From positions 335,699 to 399,698 of the forward strand of contig NZ_KE384529.1 in NCBI RefSeq assembly GCF_000426485.1: DNA of 64,000 nucleotides, in the 5' to 3' direction. Both the position numbers and the translations under genes were made by a program. The notes under the pieces were generated by a model that searched no databases, was not told where the DNA came from, and saw nothing but the letters and a program-made list of their open reading frames with translations. Below are positions 1 to 11,034 of the stretch, one piece after another. Numbering within the stretch: the stretch's first letter is position 1; every line of letters begins with the position of its first letter. The stretch is from Indolivaga capnocytophagoides DSM 22835 (GTDB lineage: Bacteria > Bacteroidota > Bacteroidia > Bacteroidales > Dysgonomonadaceae).

Positions 1-91
1 ACTATATGTAGTATTATCACGAGAAAAGTATAAAATACATAAACCCAAAGCGACTTTTCAGACTTAATATTATCTAATCAGAGCATGCAAC

Positions 92-131
92 AAAAAAATA
101 TCATAGCCTACAACAATCATCGGCTATGATA
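92..131 (-). terminator. Intrinsic terminator after HTCS-1
   Basis: A perfect 10-bp stem (99-108 with 122-131) encloses a 13-nt loop. On the minus strand it is followed by a run of seven T (the A-run at 92-98). It lies about 50 bases past the stop codon of the HTCS-1 gene, so it probably ends that transcript. Confidence 0.8.
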
Positions 132-177
132 CTAACTCAAATTACTCTACGAAACAAACATAAAACCAACTCAACTC

Positions 178-3100
178 TTATCCCCCATAGCTTGTTGGGG
201 ATATTCCATAAAACTCTTTAAAGGCATTCGAAAAATACGATGCATTCGAAAACCCAACAGCTTGGGCCACTTCCATTATGGTCAGTTTTTTACTTGATAA
301 CAGTTCTGCCGCTTGCTGTAAACGAATATTCCGAATAAAATCGCGAGTCGATTGGTTCGTCAATTCTTTGAGTTTTCGATGTAAATGTACCCGGCTAATA
401 CCTATTTTAGTAGCTATCATTTCAACATTCAAATCCTGATTGCTTATATTCTTATTTATGATGTCCATCACTTTTTCCAAGAGCTTTTCATCTGCAGACT
501 TCATGGTTATTTTGCGTACTTTATCTCTCTGCTGCTGGTTTCCACTAAAGTTATTCTTTAATATCTCTCTATTTCTGAGTATATTCCTGACTGATTCTTT
601 TAATATTTCAATACTAAATGGTTTGACGATATAGGCATCCGCTCCTGTTTCAAGCCCCTTCAGATTATCTTCATCCTTCGATTTAGCTGTCAATAATATA
701 ACAGGCAAATGATTGATATTTACATTCTGCCTGATTTTGCGACACAGGGTTATACCATCCATTTCGGGCATTAGTACATCGCTGATTACAATATCCGGAG
801 TCTTGTCTAATATCACAGACAATGCTTCTTTTCCGTTAACACTTTCTAACACATGGTATTCTCCGGATAACTCTTCGGATATATATTTTCGGATATCTTT
901 ATCATCATCAACTATTAATATGCGGTATTTGGTCTTCGCCCTCACTTTTGGATCTTCTTCGCCATCCGGTATAATAGATATTACCTGAGCTTTATCGGTA
1001 TACGACTGCTTTTCCGATATCGTATTGTCTATTTCTTCAGGTAGCAAATGTTCTTTGCCTTGTGGTATACGGATAATAAACCGACAACCTCTCTCTTCTT
1101 TATTATTTTCGGCAGTGATCTCCCCATGATGAAGTTGCACTATTGATCGGGCTAAATGCAGACCAATACCTGTACCTTCCCCAATTATATCCGGATTATT
1201 CTGCGACTGATAAAATCGTTTAAAGATAGACTCAACTTCACTTTCATTGATACCAAAACCATTATCAGAAACTATAATTTCGATATATTGGCTCAACTGA
1301 TCACTGCGATTCTCATCTATAGCTGTGTTGAGGTATATATCTATTTTGCCATCATCTGGTGTAAACTTCAAGGCATTGGATAGGGTGTTCAGTATTACTT
1401 TATCAAAATTCTTTGGAGCAATCCAAGCATATAAATCATTCATGTCATGATGAAAACTAAAACTGATATTTTTAGATTGAAACTCCTCTTCAAAAATACT
1501 ACACAAGTCGTCGATAAATCCAACCATCTCTACTGACTGAAATTTGAGAGTCATCTGTCCTTTATCTATCTTACGTATATCCATCAGTTGATTTATAAGA
1601 GATAAAATACGTTCCGAATTACGGAACATAGTAAGATAAGACTTCTGCCGTATGTGATCTTTATCGGCTGTCATCAGCTTTTTCAATGGATTTATTATTA
1701 AAGAAATAGGAGTTCTTATCTCATGCGATACATTCATAAAAAACTGTAGCTTAGCCTCATCAATCTGTTTCTCCTGTTCATGTTTTTGCAATTCCAATCG
1801 AGTATAATAACGATGTCTGAATTGTTTTATCAGAATAAGGATAATAAGTATAGCTAACAAACAATAAACTAACTTAGCCCATAATGACCAATACCAAGCA
1901 GGATAAATAACGATAAGAATCTCTTTGACCGGCGAATAAGTATTATAATCCTTTGCTTTCACCTTGAAATGATACTTTCCGGGAGACAGATTATCAAATG
2001 CAACCCGGTTAGCTCCGGGAGCGAGATTTATCCAGATATCATCATTTATCGAATAAGAATAAACTATGCGCTCGGGATTATTAAATTCCATGGCGGAAAA
2101 CTCTATAGAAAAAGAGTTATCTAAATTCGATAAATGAAATTCAGTAGCTTTCATTACCGAAGTATTTATTATATCAAAAGCACCGGACTTCATTCCTTCT
2201 TTTACGGCCTTGTCATGAATATAAAAATCGGTTATTACTATATCCAGTCTCCTTTTCTCCGAAATAATCCGTTCTGGAACAAAGGAAGTAATACCACTTA
2301 TACCTCCGAACACTATTTGTCCTTTTCTATCGACAAGAGAAGCTCCTTTACTAAACTCATTCCCATACAAACCGTCATCGGCATAATAATTGATAAAATC
2401 ATGAGTATCGAGATTCATTTTCGATATACCAAAATTTGTGCTGATCCATAAATTCCGGTTTCGATCTTCCTCTATACTACAGATAGTATTACTAGGAAGT
2501 CCATCGTCCATAGTTAAAGTCGATATTTCGTGAGTCTTATCATCTATATATTTCAACCCTTCTGATGTTCCAACCCAAATGACTCCGCTGCTATCTTCAA
2601 ATATGGTGTATATAATAATGCCAGCCATTAACCTATTGAAACCATAAGTAGATAAAAAGCTTTTGGTTTTCAAATCAAAACAGCTTAACCCATCATAAGT
2701 ACCAATATATAATTTGTCATTTCTGGTGGTAAGCAGGTTCGTTATCCAACTATTATGCAGCATGTTAATATCCCCCCTGTTATCAACATCTTTCAGAATA
2801 TCGTAGTTCGTCACTTTATGGGTCTTTAAGTTTAGGCAGAATATACCTGATCCCATTGAACCGATCCAAAGATGATGGTCCTTATCTTCGGCAAAGCTAT
2901 ATATCCGCTGAGCAACATTTGAATTAACATCGATAAGGTCCGATAAATATTCACATTTTCCGGTCTCCCTGTTCAAAGTAGCGGCACCATTCAAATATGA
3001 ACCTATCCACAGATTACGTTCCGAATCTTCGTATATACACATAATAGTAGAAGGTACAGACCTCGGATCGAGAGTATGCTGGAAATGAGCTTTGAGCTTT

Positions 3101-4239
3101 CCTTCAGGTGTAATACCATATATGCCGTCATTATCCGTTCCAACCCATAATGTGCCCTCATGATCCTGACAAATAGACATTATACAAGCATTCCCTATAA
3201 TATTACCAACAGATGATTTATATCCCAAATACTTAAAGTCATTAGTCTGTCCGGGAAGTAACATGACTCCTTTCTGAAAAATTCCAATCCAAATGTTTCC
3301 GGCTTTATCTTCTATTATAGAATGTACTTTTGATCTGGACGAATCGAAAGAATTTATCGAGAACTTTTTATCAGTGATTTTTCGGGTTATAGGGTCAAAG
3401 ACCTTAAGTCCGTTCCCATCAGTTCCTATGTAAATTTTACCGTCATTGCTTGGTACAAGGGTCTTTATCGGCAGATTAGGGTTCTCGGTATATGAAATTG
3501 CAGAGAACGAATTTTTCGCCCGATCAAATATGTATAAACCCTTTCCCAGACTTCCCACATACAAATTGCCATTTCGATCCTGGCAAATACAGAAAACATT
3601 ATTCCCTCCAAATTCTTTGAAGTTGGGATATATATTTACTTTATTCTCATTAGTTATTCGCAATAGTCCTTTATCTTGTGTTGATATCCATAAATCTTGC
3701 TTATCATCCTCAAAGAGATAAGTCAGCATAAAACTAGGCACCATTGCTTTTACCTGCTTGGCGTAAAATCCACTTGCATTTTTTTTTATTACAAAAAGCC
3801 CTTGTCCCGAAGTTGCAACCAAAATATCCCCGTTTTTTCGCTCCAACATATAAAATACATGTGCTGAATATTTCACATCACCTTCGAGCAGCAACGGAAC
3901 TTCGATAAAAGTATCCTTCGCATAATCATAGATTTGTAATCCATTTAGTGAACCAACAAAAAAATGCCCCTGCTTATCTTCGAAAAGCAAACGAACATAG
4001 TTACTTAGTAATGAATTCTTTTCAGTTTTATTATGCTTATATGTAATAAATTTAGATCCATCGTATCTGTTCAATCCATCTTCTGTCGCAATCCATATAA
4101 TACCATTTCGATCCTGATATACTTCATTTATCAGACTGCTGGATAGCTCCATGTCTGTCGTAAATAATTTCCCCGACTGCCCTTGGGACAATACAGATAA
4201 TAAAAAGAACAGAGAGAAAAGAATAGATTTAGGTAACAT
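178..4239 (-). CDS. Hybrid two-component system regulator (HTCS-1)
   Basis: One-polypeptide sensor kinase/response regulator of the type that controls PULs in Bacteroidetes, spanning the inner membrane. Order in the 1353 residues: signal peptide (1-20), a periplasmic sensor of about 14 Reg_prop beta-propeller repeats (W-I-(G/A)-T motifs), a Y_Y_Y domain, a transmembrane helix (WAKLVYCLLAILIILILI), HisKA (HEIRTP box), HATPase (DNGFGI and GTGIGL boxes), a receiver from about residue 1104 with phospho-acceptor Asp near 1154 (VISDVLMPEMDG), and an AraC HTH at the C-terminus. All catalytic boxes are present, so it looks functional. It is divergent from the SusC/SusD operon across an 830-bp region and is the likely regulator of it; the ligand is probably an oligosaccharide of the PUL's glycan (inference). 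Confidence 0.95.
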   Translation of the reverse strand: MLPKSILFSLFFLLSVLSQGQSGKLFTTDMELSSSLINEVYQDRNGIIWIATEDGLNRYDGSKFITYKHNKTEKNSLLSNYVRLLFEDKQGHFFVGSLNGLQIYDYAKDTFIEVPLLLEGDVKYSAHVFYMLERKNGDILVATSGQGLFVIKKNASGFYAKQVKAMVPSFMLTYLFEDDKQDLWISTQDKGLLRITNENKVNIYPNFKEFGGNNVFCICQDRNGNLYVGSLGKGLYIFDRAKNSFSAISYTENPNLPIKTLVPSNDGKIYIGTDGNGLKVFDPITRKITDKKFSINSFDSSRSKVHSIIEDKAGNIWIGIFQKGVMLLPGQTNDFKYLGYKSSVGNIIGNACIMSICQDHEGTLWVGTDNDGIYGITPEGKLKAHFQHTLDPRSVPSTIMCIYEDSERNLWIGSYLNGAATLNRETGKCEYLSDLIDVNSNVAQRIYSFAEDKDHHLWIGSMGSGIFCLNLKTHKVTNYDILKDVDNRGDINMLHNSWITNLLTTRNDKLYIGTYDGLSCFDLKTKSFLSTYGFNRLMAGIIIYTIFEDSSGVIWVGTSEGLKYIDDKTHEISTLTMDDGLPSNTICSIEEDRNRNLWISTNFGISKMNLDTHDFINYYADDGLYGNEFSKGASLVDRKGQIVFGGISGITSFVPERIISEKRRLDIVITDFYIHDKAVKEGMKSGAFDIINTSVMKATEFHLSNLDNSFSIEFSAMEFNNPERIVYSYSINDDIWINLAPGANRVAFDNLSPGKYHFKVKAKDYNTYSPVKEILIVIYPAWYWSLWAKLVYCLLAILIILILIKQFRHRYYTRLELQKHEQEKQIDEAKLQFFMNVSHEIRTPISLIINPLKKLMTADKDHIRQKSYLTMFRNSERILSLINQLMDIRKIDKGQMTLKFQSVEMVGFIDDLCSIFEEEFQSKNISFSFHHDMNDLYAWIAPKNFDKVILNTLSNALKFTPDDGKIDIYLNTAIDENRSDQLSQYIEIIVSDNGFGINESEVESIFKRFYQSQNNPDIIGEGTGIGLHLARSIVQLHHGEITAENNKEERGCRFIIRIPQGKEHLLPEEIDNTISEKQSYTDKAQVISIIPDGEEDPKVRAKTKYRILIVDDDKDIRKYISEELSGEYHVLESVNGKEALSVILDKTPDIVISDVLMPEMDGITLCRKIRQNVNINHLPVILLTAKSKDEDNLKGLETGADAYIVKPFSIEILKESVRNILRNREILKNNFSGNQQQRDKVRKITMKSADEKLLEKVMDIINKNISNQDLNVEMIATKIGISRVHLHRKLKELTNQSTRDFIRNIRLQQAAELLSSKKLTIMEVAQAVGFSNASYFSNAFKEFYGISPTSYGG

Positions 4240-5071
4240 TGAGTGTAATAGTATAATGGTTTAAATACATAGCCTGATTCCAAGGATTAACAATCATTCA
4301 ATAGATCTTTATTTATCAAAAATAGGTAATAAATGCATAGTCTAAAAGAAAATCAGAGTGACAGCCATGTCTTTTAATAACTAAGAATATCAAGTATATT
4401 ACATCTAAAACAAAGCTACTACTGCTCTATAAATATTACAAGAAATAATGTTACAATATCTATTGCTAATATAACAACCTCCTCTTATTTTGTTACAATT
4501 TCGATAATCAAGATATCAATGGGATTAAATATTATAAATAAAATAACCTTACCTGAATATAGATAAATTAAGGTCTATGACCTATTTATTGGTTTGATAG
4601 ACAAAACAACCAAAATATATTACAAGCCTAAAATATATTATTAAATACTTTAGGTTACTTATATTAATTTCGACAAAAAACGAATAAAGCCCATTCAATA
4701 AAGGCTCTTAAACAGCCACAATTCAGAGGTGGTATATCTTCGATAGATGATGCAACGCTTTGCATCAACAATGTTACATAATGCAAAATAAATGTAACAT
4801 TTTTTGATATATACAGGCTCTATCTTCAATACATTTGCCATAACCAGCTCTGATTCCTAAAACCATGTGAGTAAATCTAAACGCCACCAGATTATATAAA
4901 ACAATCGCATGCAGAACTTATCTTTAATTAGAGTAGATCTCTTTTAACTAAAACATTTAGAGTCAACATATACAAATATCTAAAAAAGCTGCATTCCTCT
5001 AATAATATGATGAACAACAAACCAATTGCAATTTTAAAATATGAACCCCAAAAACACTAAATCTCAATTGT
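4240..5071. promoter_or_regulatory. HTCS-1 / susC divergent regulatory region
   Basis: 830 bp without a gene. Seen in it: TGTTACA at 4449-4455 and 4491-4497; a variant of the PUL leader dyad at 4568-4587 (TTAAGGTCTATGACCTATTT); a perfect 7-bp dyad GATGCAA-CGCT-TTGCATC at 4749-4766; and a 9-bp inverted pair ATGTTACAT (4771-4779) / ATGTAACAT (4792-4800). The last abuts a TTTG (4803-4806) and a Bacteroidetes-type -7 box TACATTTG (4830-4837) upstream of susC. The palindromes are reasonable HTCS operator candidates (inference). Confidence 0.6.
4803..4837 (+). promoter_or_regulatory. Candidate susC promoter
   Basis: TACATTTG at 4830-4837 matches the TAnnTTTG -7 consensus of Bacteroidetes. A TTTG at 4803-4806 could be the -33 element, although the 23-bp spacer is longer than usual. 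It would give an untranslated leader of roughly 230 nt before the susC ATG at 5072. Confidence 0.5.
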
Positions 5072-8000
5072 ATGAAGACTAAATTATTTACCCTATTAAT
5101 GCTTTTTCTCTATGCTTTGTCCAATGCATGGGGGCAAGACAGAAGTGTCTATGGAAAAGTGACTTCGGCAGCTGATAACGAACCTATTATCGGAGCATCG
5201 ATTGTCATAAAAGGTACTACTGTCGGAACAGTTTCAGATCTGGACGGAAAATTCTCAATTACAGCAAAGCCGGACGCGATATTAGTTGTGTCTTATCTGG
5301 GATACTCTTCGCTTGAGGTTCCTGTTAGAAATCAGACGGAAATTTCGATACAAATGACCGATGCTGAACATGTTCTTGATAATGTTGTGGTGGTTGGATA
5401 TGGAAAACAAAAGAAAGCCGATCTCACATCTTCAATTGCAACCTTAAACCCCGAAGAAGTACTGAAAGCACCGGGAGGTATAACCGAAGCACTGCAAGGC
5501 AGCACCGCCGGTGTAAATGTATCAGGAGGCAAAATCCGCATCAGAGGAACAAGCTCCATCACTGGTAATACCGATCCTTTATGGGTTGTCGATGGCTTAA
5601 TTGACGGAACTATTCCTAATGAAGATGAAATCGAAACCATTCAGGTATTGAAAGACGCAGCATCATGTGCCATCTATGGTGTACGGGGTGCTAATGGGGT
5701 TATCGTAGTAACGACCAAAAAAGGGAAAGAAGGCACACCTCAAATCAACTTCAACACATATGTTGGTACAGGAAGCGTTGCCAAAAAGATAAATATGATG
5801 AATGCCTATGATTATGGTATTTATGTTAACGAATTGTATTACAATTCATCTGATGCAGCATCAATTGCAAACGGAACATGGAACAAAATTGTTCCGACCA
5901 ACAATTCTAACCCCAGCAATCCGCTTGCCGATACAGAGTGGAGGAATCAATATTTCAGCAGTTCTGTTTATCAAAAGTACGATTTATCAATCAGCGGAGC
6001 CAGCAAATTCGCAAACTACCGGCTTGGAGCGACATACAAAAAAGATGAAAACGACATTAAAACAAATAATAACAATGAAAAGAATATTTATGCCAATGTA
6101 GAAGGCACAAAAGGCAGGTTAACATACGGAGGACGTGTTCAGGCAAGCATTTACAAGTCGAAAATATATAGAGGTGCATCTTTGATGAATATGTTGATGC
6201 TTCCGTCTAATCTTCCTGTGTATAACGAAGATGGCAGTTTTTATAAAACGGGGGTAAACGAGTTAGATGGCAATGACCTGTCAAATCAGGCGTGGTTTTT
6301 ACACAACCAAAGACAACATAACTCAAACACCAAAGCCCTGGGTAGTATTTTCGGAGAAATAAAGCTTTTTGATTGGTTGAAATACAGACTTACTTATACT
6401 TATTCGACATATCGCAATAACGATGCAGAACTGATACCTCAATATGATTTAGGAGCGTCCCGTCAGAATTACAATTACCAGTCAACCAGCAAAGGAGGAA
6501 ACAATCATAAAGTATTAGAACATTTGCTCACCTTCGATAAAACATTTGGAAATCATTCTCTGGGCGGGGTTGCGGGTATTGTCTCGGAAACCTTTGAAGC
6601 ATGGTCGACAACAAATACCGGACAAAGCAATGAACATTCGGATTTCGGACCTGAAAGTAATTTTCCCAATGCTGTAACTGTTAGCAGTTCTTGGTCTAAT
6701 CTGGCATACTATTCTTATTTAGCCAGAATTATGTATTCATATAACAGTAAATATATGCTGACAGCCAATTTCCGTGCAGATGAATCCTCTAAGTTTGCAA
6801 AAGGCAAAAGATGGGGATATTTCCCTTCATTCTCCGCAGGATGGAGAATCAGTGAAGAGCCTTGGTTTAAAGAACCAACGTCTAAATGGCTTGATAATCT
6901 AAAACTACGTGCAACACTCGGCTGGATCGGTAGTGCCGGAGCAGTAGGATATTATGACTATCAATCGGTAGTCGAAACCAATAACCGTTATTATACATTC
7001 GGACCAAATCAAAGCTCAGGTAATGCGGCAGACTCTAATGCAGCAGCTCCTCTACCGGAAACATTTGCAGACAAATCTCTTACATGGGAAACAACCCGTG
7101 ATGCAGGTTTTGGTTTTGACCTTGATGCTTTGAGCAACAAATTAACTGTGACCTTCGACTATTATAACCGTAAGGTTACCGATATGCTTTTGAATGTACA
7201 GCTTCCAAAATCAGCGGGAACACCCAATTCGGTATGGATGAATGTCGGCAGTATGACAAACTGGGGGATAGAACTAACGACCACTTATCGTGATAAGATT
7301 GGTGATGATTTTAACTTCAGCGTCACTCCTATATTTTCCTTATACCGCAACAAAGTAACCAGCTTAGGCGATAACGAATCGTTAGCAGGAGGTAATATCA
7401 ATACGGGGGCAAACGTTACCCGAACAGTAACAGGCAGATCAGTCGCTCAATTTTGGGGATATAAAACAGATGGATTGTTCAAAACGGATGAAGAAGCAGC
7501 CAATTATGTAAACGACAAAGGAGAACGCCTACAGGCAGCTGCCAAAGCAGGGGATCTCAAATACGTGGATATTAACGGAGATGGATCCATATCTGATGCC
7601 GATAAAACATTTATAGGCTCTTCAACACCCGACTATTCATTAGGCTTAAACCTCTCTTTCGATTACAAAGGCTTTGACTTCTCGATGCTCTTTCAGGGAG
7701 ATTTCGGTTATGATATTTATAATAACTGGAAATCTACGCTGTTAGGAGGTTTTGCCGCTAAAAATCAAATGACAGACATGAAAAACCGTTTCCGTGCTAA
7801 CGATGTGACATTTACAACCGCAGGGGGAGAAAAAATTACATTACCGGCCAATACCAATACATCCGTTCCACGTGCAGTATTGAATGACCCGAACAACAAT
7901 CACCAGAATGCCTCGGATTACTTTATCGAAAACGGTTCTTACTTCCGATGCAACCGCATAACGCTGGGATACACATTCCAGAAAAATTTATTAAAGAAAT

Positions 8001-8194
8001 TGTCGGTTGATAAACTTCGTGTCTATACAGGGGTTAAAAATCCGTTTACCATTACTGATTACAGTATGTTTGATCCTCAAGTTCCAAATGGCGGGTCTAC
8101 TCTTAACCGTGGTGTAGACGGAACAGTCTATTACTCTTCGGATACCTACTGGAGCCAACGTGAATTTTTCGCGGGATTACAATTAACATTCTAA
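5072..8194 (+). CDS. SusC-family TonB-dependent outer-membrane transporter
   Basis: Outer-membrane channel that imports oligosaccharides with TonB energy and pairs with the SusD lipoprotein encoded next. The 1040 residues show a signal peptide (1-22, ending NAWGQ), a CarboxypepD_reg-like domain (about 24-110, with the GKVTSAADNEPIIGASI start typical of SusC), a plug domain with the conserved YGVRGANGVIVVTTKKG box near 200-220, and a long beta-barrel ending in an aromatic residue (LQLTF). Length is usual for SusC. Only 44 bp separate it from susD, and that gap carries the leader dyad. Probably controlled by HTCS-1 from the upstream region. Confidence 0.96.
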   Translation: MKTKLFTLLMLFLYALSNAWGQDRSVYGKVTSAADNEPIIGASIVIKGTTVGTVSDLDGKFSITAKPDAILVVSYLGYSSLEVPVRNQTEISIQMTDAEHVLDNVVVVGYGKQKKADLTSSIATLNPEEVLKAPGGITEALQGSTAGVNVSGGKIRIRGTSSITGNTDPLWVVDGLIDGTIPNEDEIETIQVLKDAASCAIYGVRGANGVIVVTTKKGKEGTPQINFNTYVGTGSVAKKINMMNAYDYGIYVNELYYNSSDAASIANGTWNKIVPTNNSNPSNPLADTEWRNQYFSSSVYQKYDLSISGASKFANYRLGATYKKDENDIKTNNNNEKNIYANVEGTKGRLTYGGRVQASIYKSKIYRGASLMNMLMLPSNLPVYNEDGSFYKTGVNELDGNDLSNQAWFLHNQRQHNSNTKALGSIFGEIKLFDWLKYRLTYTYSTYRNNDAELIPQYDLGASRQNYNYQSTSKGGNNHKVLEHLLTFDKTFGNHSLGGVAGIVSETFEAWSTTNTGQSNEHSDFGPESNFPNAVTVSSSWSNLAYYSYLARIMYSYNSKYMLTANFRADESSKFAKGKRWGYFPSFSAGWRISEEPWFKEPTSKWLDNLKLRATLGWIGSAGAVGYYDYQSVVETNNRYYTFGPNQSSGNAADSNAAAPLPETFADKSLTWETTRDAGFGFDLDALSNKLTVTFDYYNRKVTDMLLNVQLPKSAGTPNSVWMNVGSMTNWGIELTTTYRDKIGDDFNFSVTPIFSLYRNKVTSLGDNESLAGGNINTGANVTRTVTGRSVAQFWGYKTDGLFKTDEEAANYVNDKGERLQAAAKAGDLKYVDINGDGSISDADKTFIGSSTPDYSLGLNLSFDYKGFDFSMLFQGDFGYDIYNNWKSTLLGGFAAKNQMTDMKNRFRANDVTFTTAGGEKITLPANTNTSVPRAVLNDPNNNHQNASDYFIENGSYFRCNRITLGYTFQKNLLKKLSVDKLRVYTGVKNPFTITDYSMFDPQVPNGGSTLNRGVDGTVYYSSDTYWSQREFFAGLQLTF

Positions 8195-8198
8195 AATC

Positions 8199-8220
8199 AA
8201 ATAGGTCTGAGACCTTAAAA
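8199..8220 (+). repeat. PUL leader dyad, copy before susD
   Basis: AAATAGGTCTGAGACCTTAA lies in the susC-susD gap, about 20 bp before the susD ATG. The core AGGTCT-G-AGACCT is a perfect 6-bp dyad around one base. The same motif in the same orientation relative to the downstream gene precedes the GH43 (14691-14710), GH95 (17206-17225) and, diverged, GH78 (56479-56498) genes. Function unknown; an RNA hairpin or protein site are both possible. Confidence 0.7.
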
Positions 8221-8238
8221 CAGTAAAATCAATACACG

Positions 8239-10062
8239 ATGAAAAAAGTGAAATTATATATAGGTACTCTTTTGGGTGCAACCATGCTGGCATTTTCGGG
8301 CTGCGAGCCCAATATGGATTATGCCAATCCAATGGCAGAAAGCGATGTCAACTACTATAATACCAAAGAACATCTTACATATGCTGTCAACGGGGCATAT
8401 AATATTCTGCAAAGAGGCGGCGGATGGACACGCTGTATGCCCTTTATGCTTAATGCCCGAAGCGACGAATATACATACACAAGTGGAGCTGCTGCTGGAG
8501 AAACAGCATCAGCTAATATGTCTCAGTATGTAGTACAATCCGATAATGAATTTATGTCGCTAACTTATCAGGATCTGTATGTTCTTCAATATGCGGCAAA
8601 TCTTGCCATTGAAAGATTAAAGATAAATCAGGACGGAGCTTTCGATCTATCTAAAGAGGAAGATAAATCACTATATGACAGACTAATGGGTGAAACTATA
8701 TTCTTACGGGGACTAAGCCGTTTTTATCTTGTATACTTCTGGGGTGATGAAATTCCCGATAGAGACTATACTGCTACGGGAGGTTCCGACTATAAGAAAG
8801 GTCCCTCTGATCCGGGAGTTATCTATCAGAATATGATAGCCGACTTTAAGGATGCAGCACAACTCCTACCCGTTCGTTCTGTTGTGTATGCGAACTCCGA
8901 TAATCAGGGAAGGGCAACAAAAGGCTCGGCACTTGCCTATCTGGCTAAAGCCTACATGGCTCGCCCTATACTTGACGGTAATGCTAAGGCCGGTGATGCA
9001 GAATGGACTCTGGCAAAAGATGTCCTTTATCAAATTATACAATCCGGCGAATACAGCCTTGTAAACAACTACAGGGACAACGGATCGGAAGACAATGAGA
9101 ACAACGGAGAGTCTCTCTTCGAAGTTCAATTTTCAAAAAGCTTAGATACAGACGGATATAACCCTGTCGCCAACGGTGATATCGGCAGTTGGACTATATC
9201 AGGACAAAACACTTGGAGACAGATTGAACTAACAGCACCTAATTCATCAGAATCCGGACGTTGGTGGAACGGACAACCCTCTCTTGCCTTATATTACGAA
9301 TTTGAACGGGACACAGATGGCAAGATTATCGATCCCCGGGCATATCAAGGATTATGGATACCTAGCGGAGCCAAATACAAAGGAAAATCAGGTTCGTGGA
9401 TCGGTTATGATGCTCTATTCAGCGGAGGAACTTTTGACGAATGGAAAGGTAAATGGTTCGGAGTGAGAAAGTATGGCGAAGATCAGTATGTAAGCGATGC
9501 CGGAAAAAGCGGTATCAATGACAGATTGATTCGATATGCTGATGTACTGCTAATGTACGCCGAATGCTGTATCGAAACAGGAGATGAAGCGACTGCTCTG
9601 ACATATATAAACAAAGTAAGAGAAAGAGCCAATAAACAAATGAGCAATCCCACTGATGCAGACAAAGACATGTTTTATGCTACTGGAACAGGTAAACTGC
9701 CTACTGCCGAAGCATTGTTGACGGCAAGTCCTATACTAGGACGAGTAGTATCGGGCTCTGGAACCGTTATCAGCGAAGGAACCAAGATAAATACTTTGCG
9801 CCGCCTGCTCAAACACGAGTATTCTGTAGAATTATACTGGGAAGGATGGCGTTTCTTCAACATAATGAGATGGTATAATAACCCTAACGATCCGGATGCT
9901 GCATCCATATTGAATAATCTGATTAACAAGAATGCCCTGCAAGTAGAACAAACCGGATTGACAGGAACAATACAGTTCTCTTACAAAAAGCATTTACGTG
10001 TGCCGATTCCATCATCCGAGCTTTCAACGAATACTAATATGAAAGGAAATGATGCGAATTAA
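8239..10062 (+). CDS. SusD/RagB-family surface glycan-binding lipoprotein
   Basis: Surface lipoprotein that caps the SusC channel and binds glycan. The 607 residues start with a lipoprotein signal (LAFSGC, lipidated Cys22). The SusD-like N-terminal region carries TPR-type helices (about 55-260), and the RagB/SusD C-terminal region has the usual conserved stretch near ELYWEGWRFFNIMRW. It ends with the family's PIPSSEL..NTNMKGN motif. Translationally close to susC and followed by a strong terminator, so susCD is a two-gene transcript. Confidence 0.95.
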   Translation: MKKVKLYIGTLLGATMLAFSGCEPNMDYANPMAESDVNYYNTKEHLTYAVNGAYNILQRGGGWTRCMPFMLNARSDEYTYTSGAAAGETASANMSQYVVQSDNEFMSLTYQDLYVLQYAANLAIERLKINQDGAFDLSKEEDKSLYDRLMGETIFLRGLSRFYLVYFWGDEIPDRDYTATGGSDYKKGPSDPGVIYQNMIADFKDAAQLLPVRSVVYANSDNQGRATKGSALAYLAKAYMARPILDGNAKAGDAEWTLAKDVLYQIIQSGEYSLVNNYRDNGSEDNENNGESLFEVQFSKSLDTDGYNPVANGDIGSWTISGQNTWRQIELTAPNSSESGRWWNGQPSLALYYEFERDTDGKIIDPRAYQGLWIPSGAKYKGKSGSWIGYDALFSGGTFDEWKGKWFGVRKYGEDQYVSDAGKSGINDRLIRYADVLLMYAECCIETGDEATALTYINKVRERANKQMSNPTDADKDMFYATGTGKLPTAEALLTASPILGRVVSGSGTVISEGTKINTLRRLLKHEYSVELYWEGWRFFNIMRWYNNPNDPDAASILNNLINKNALQVEQTGLTGTIQFSYKKHLRVPIPSSELSTNTNMKGNDAN

Positions 10063-10091
10063 ATAAAAATCATAACAATTCACAAAAATAA

Positions 10092-10118
10092 AAAAGGGGC
10101 TGGTTTACAGCCCCTTTT
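10092..10118. terminator. Bidirectional intrinsic terminator after susD
   Basis: Perfect 11-bp stem (10092-10102 with 10108-10118; GGGGCTG core) and a 5-nt loop, with A and T flanks on both sides. It sits between the convergent susD and esterase genes and can serve both. Confidence 0.9.
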
Positions 10119-10131
10119 ACATTTTAATAAA

Positions 10132-11034
<903 letters not shown>
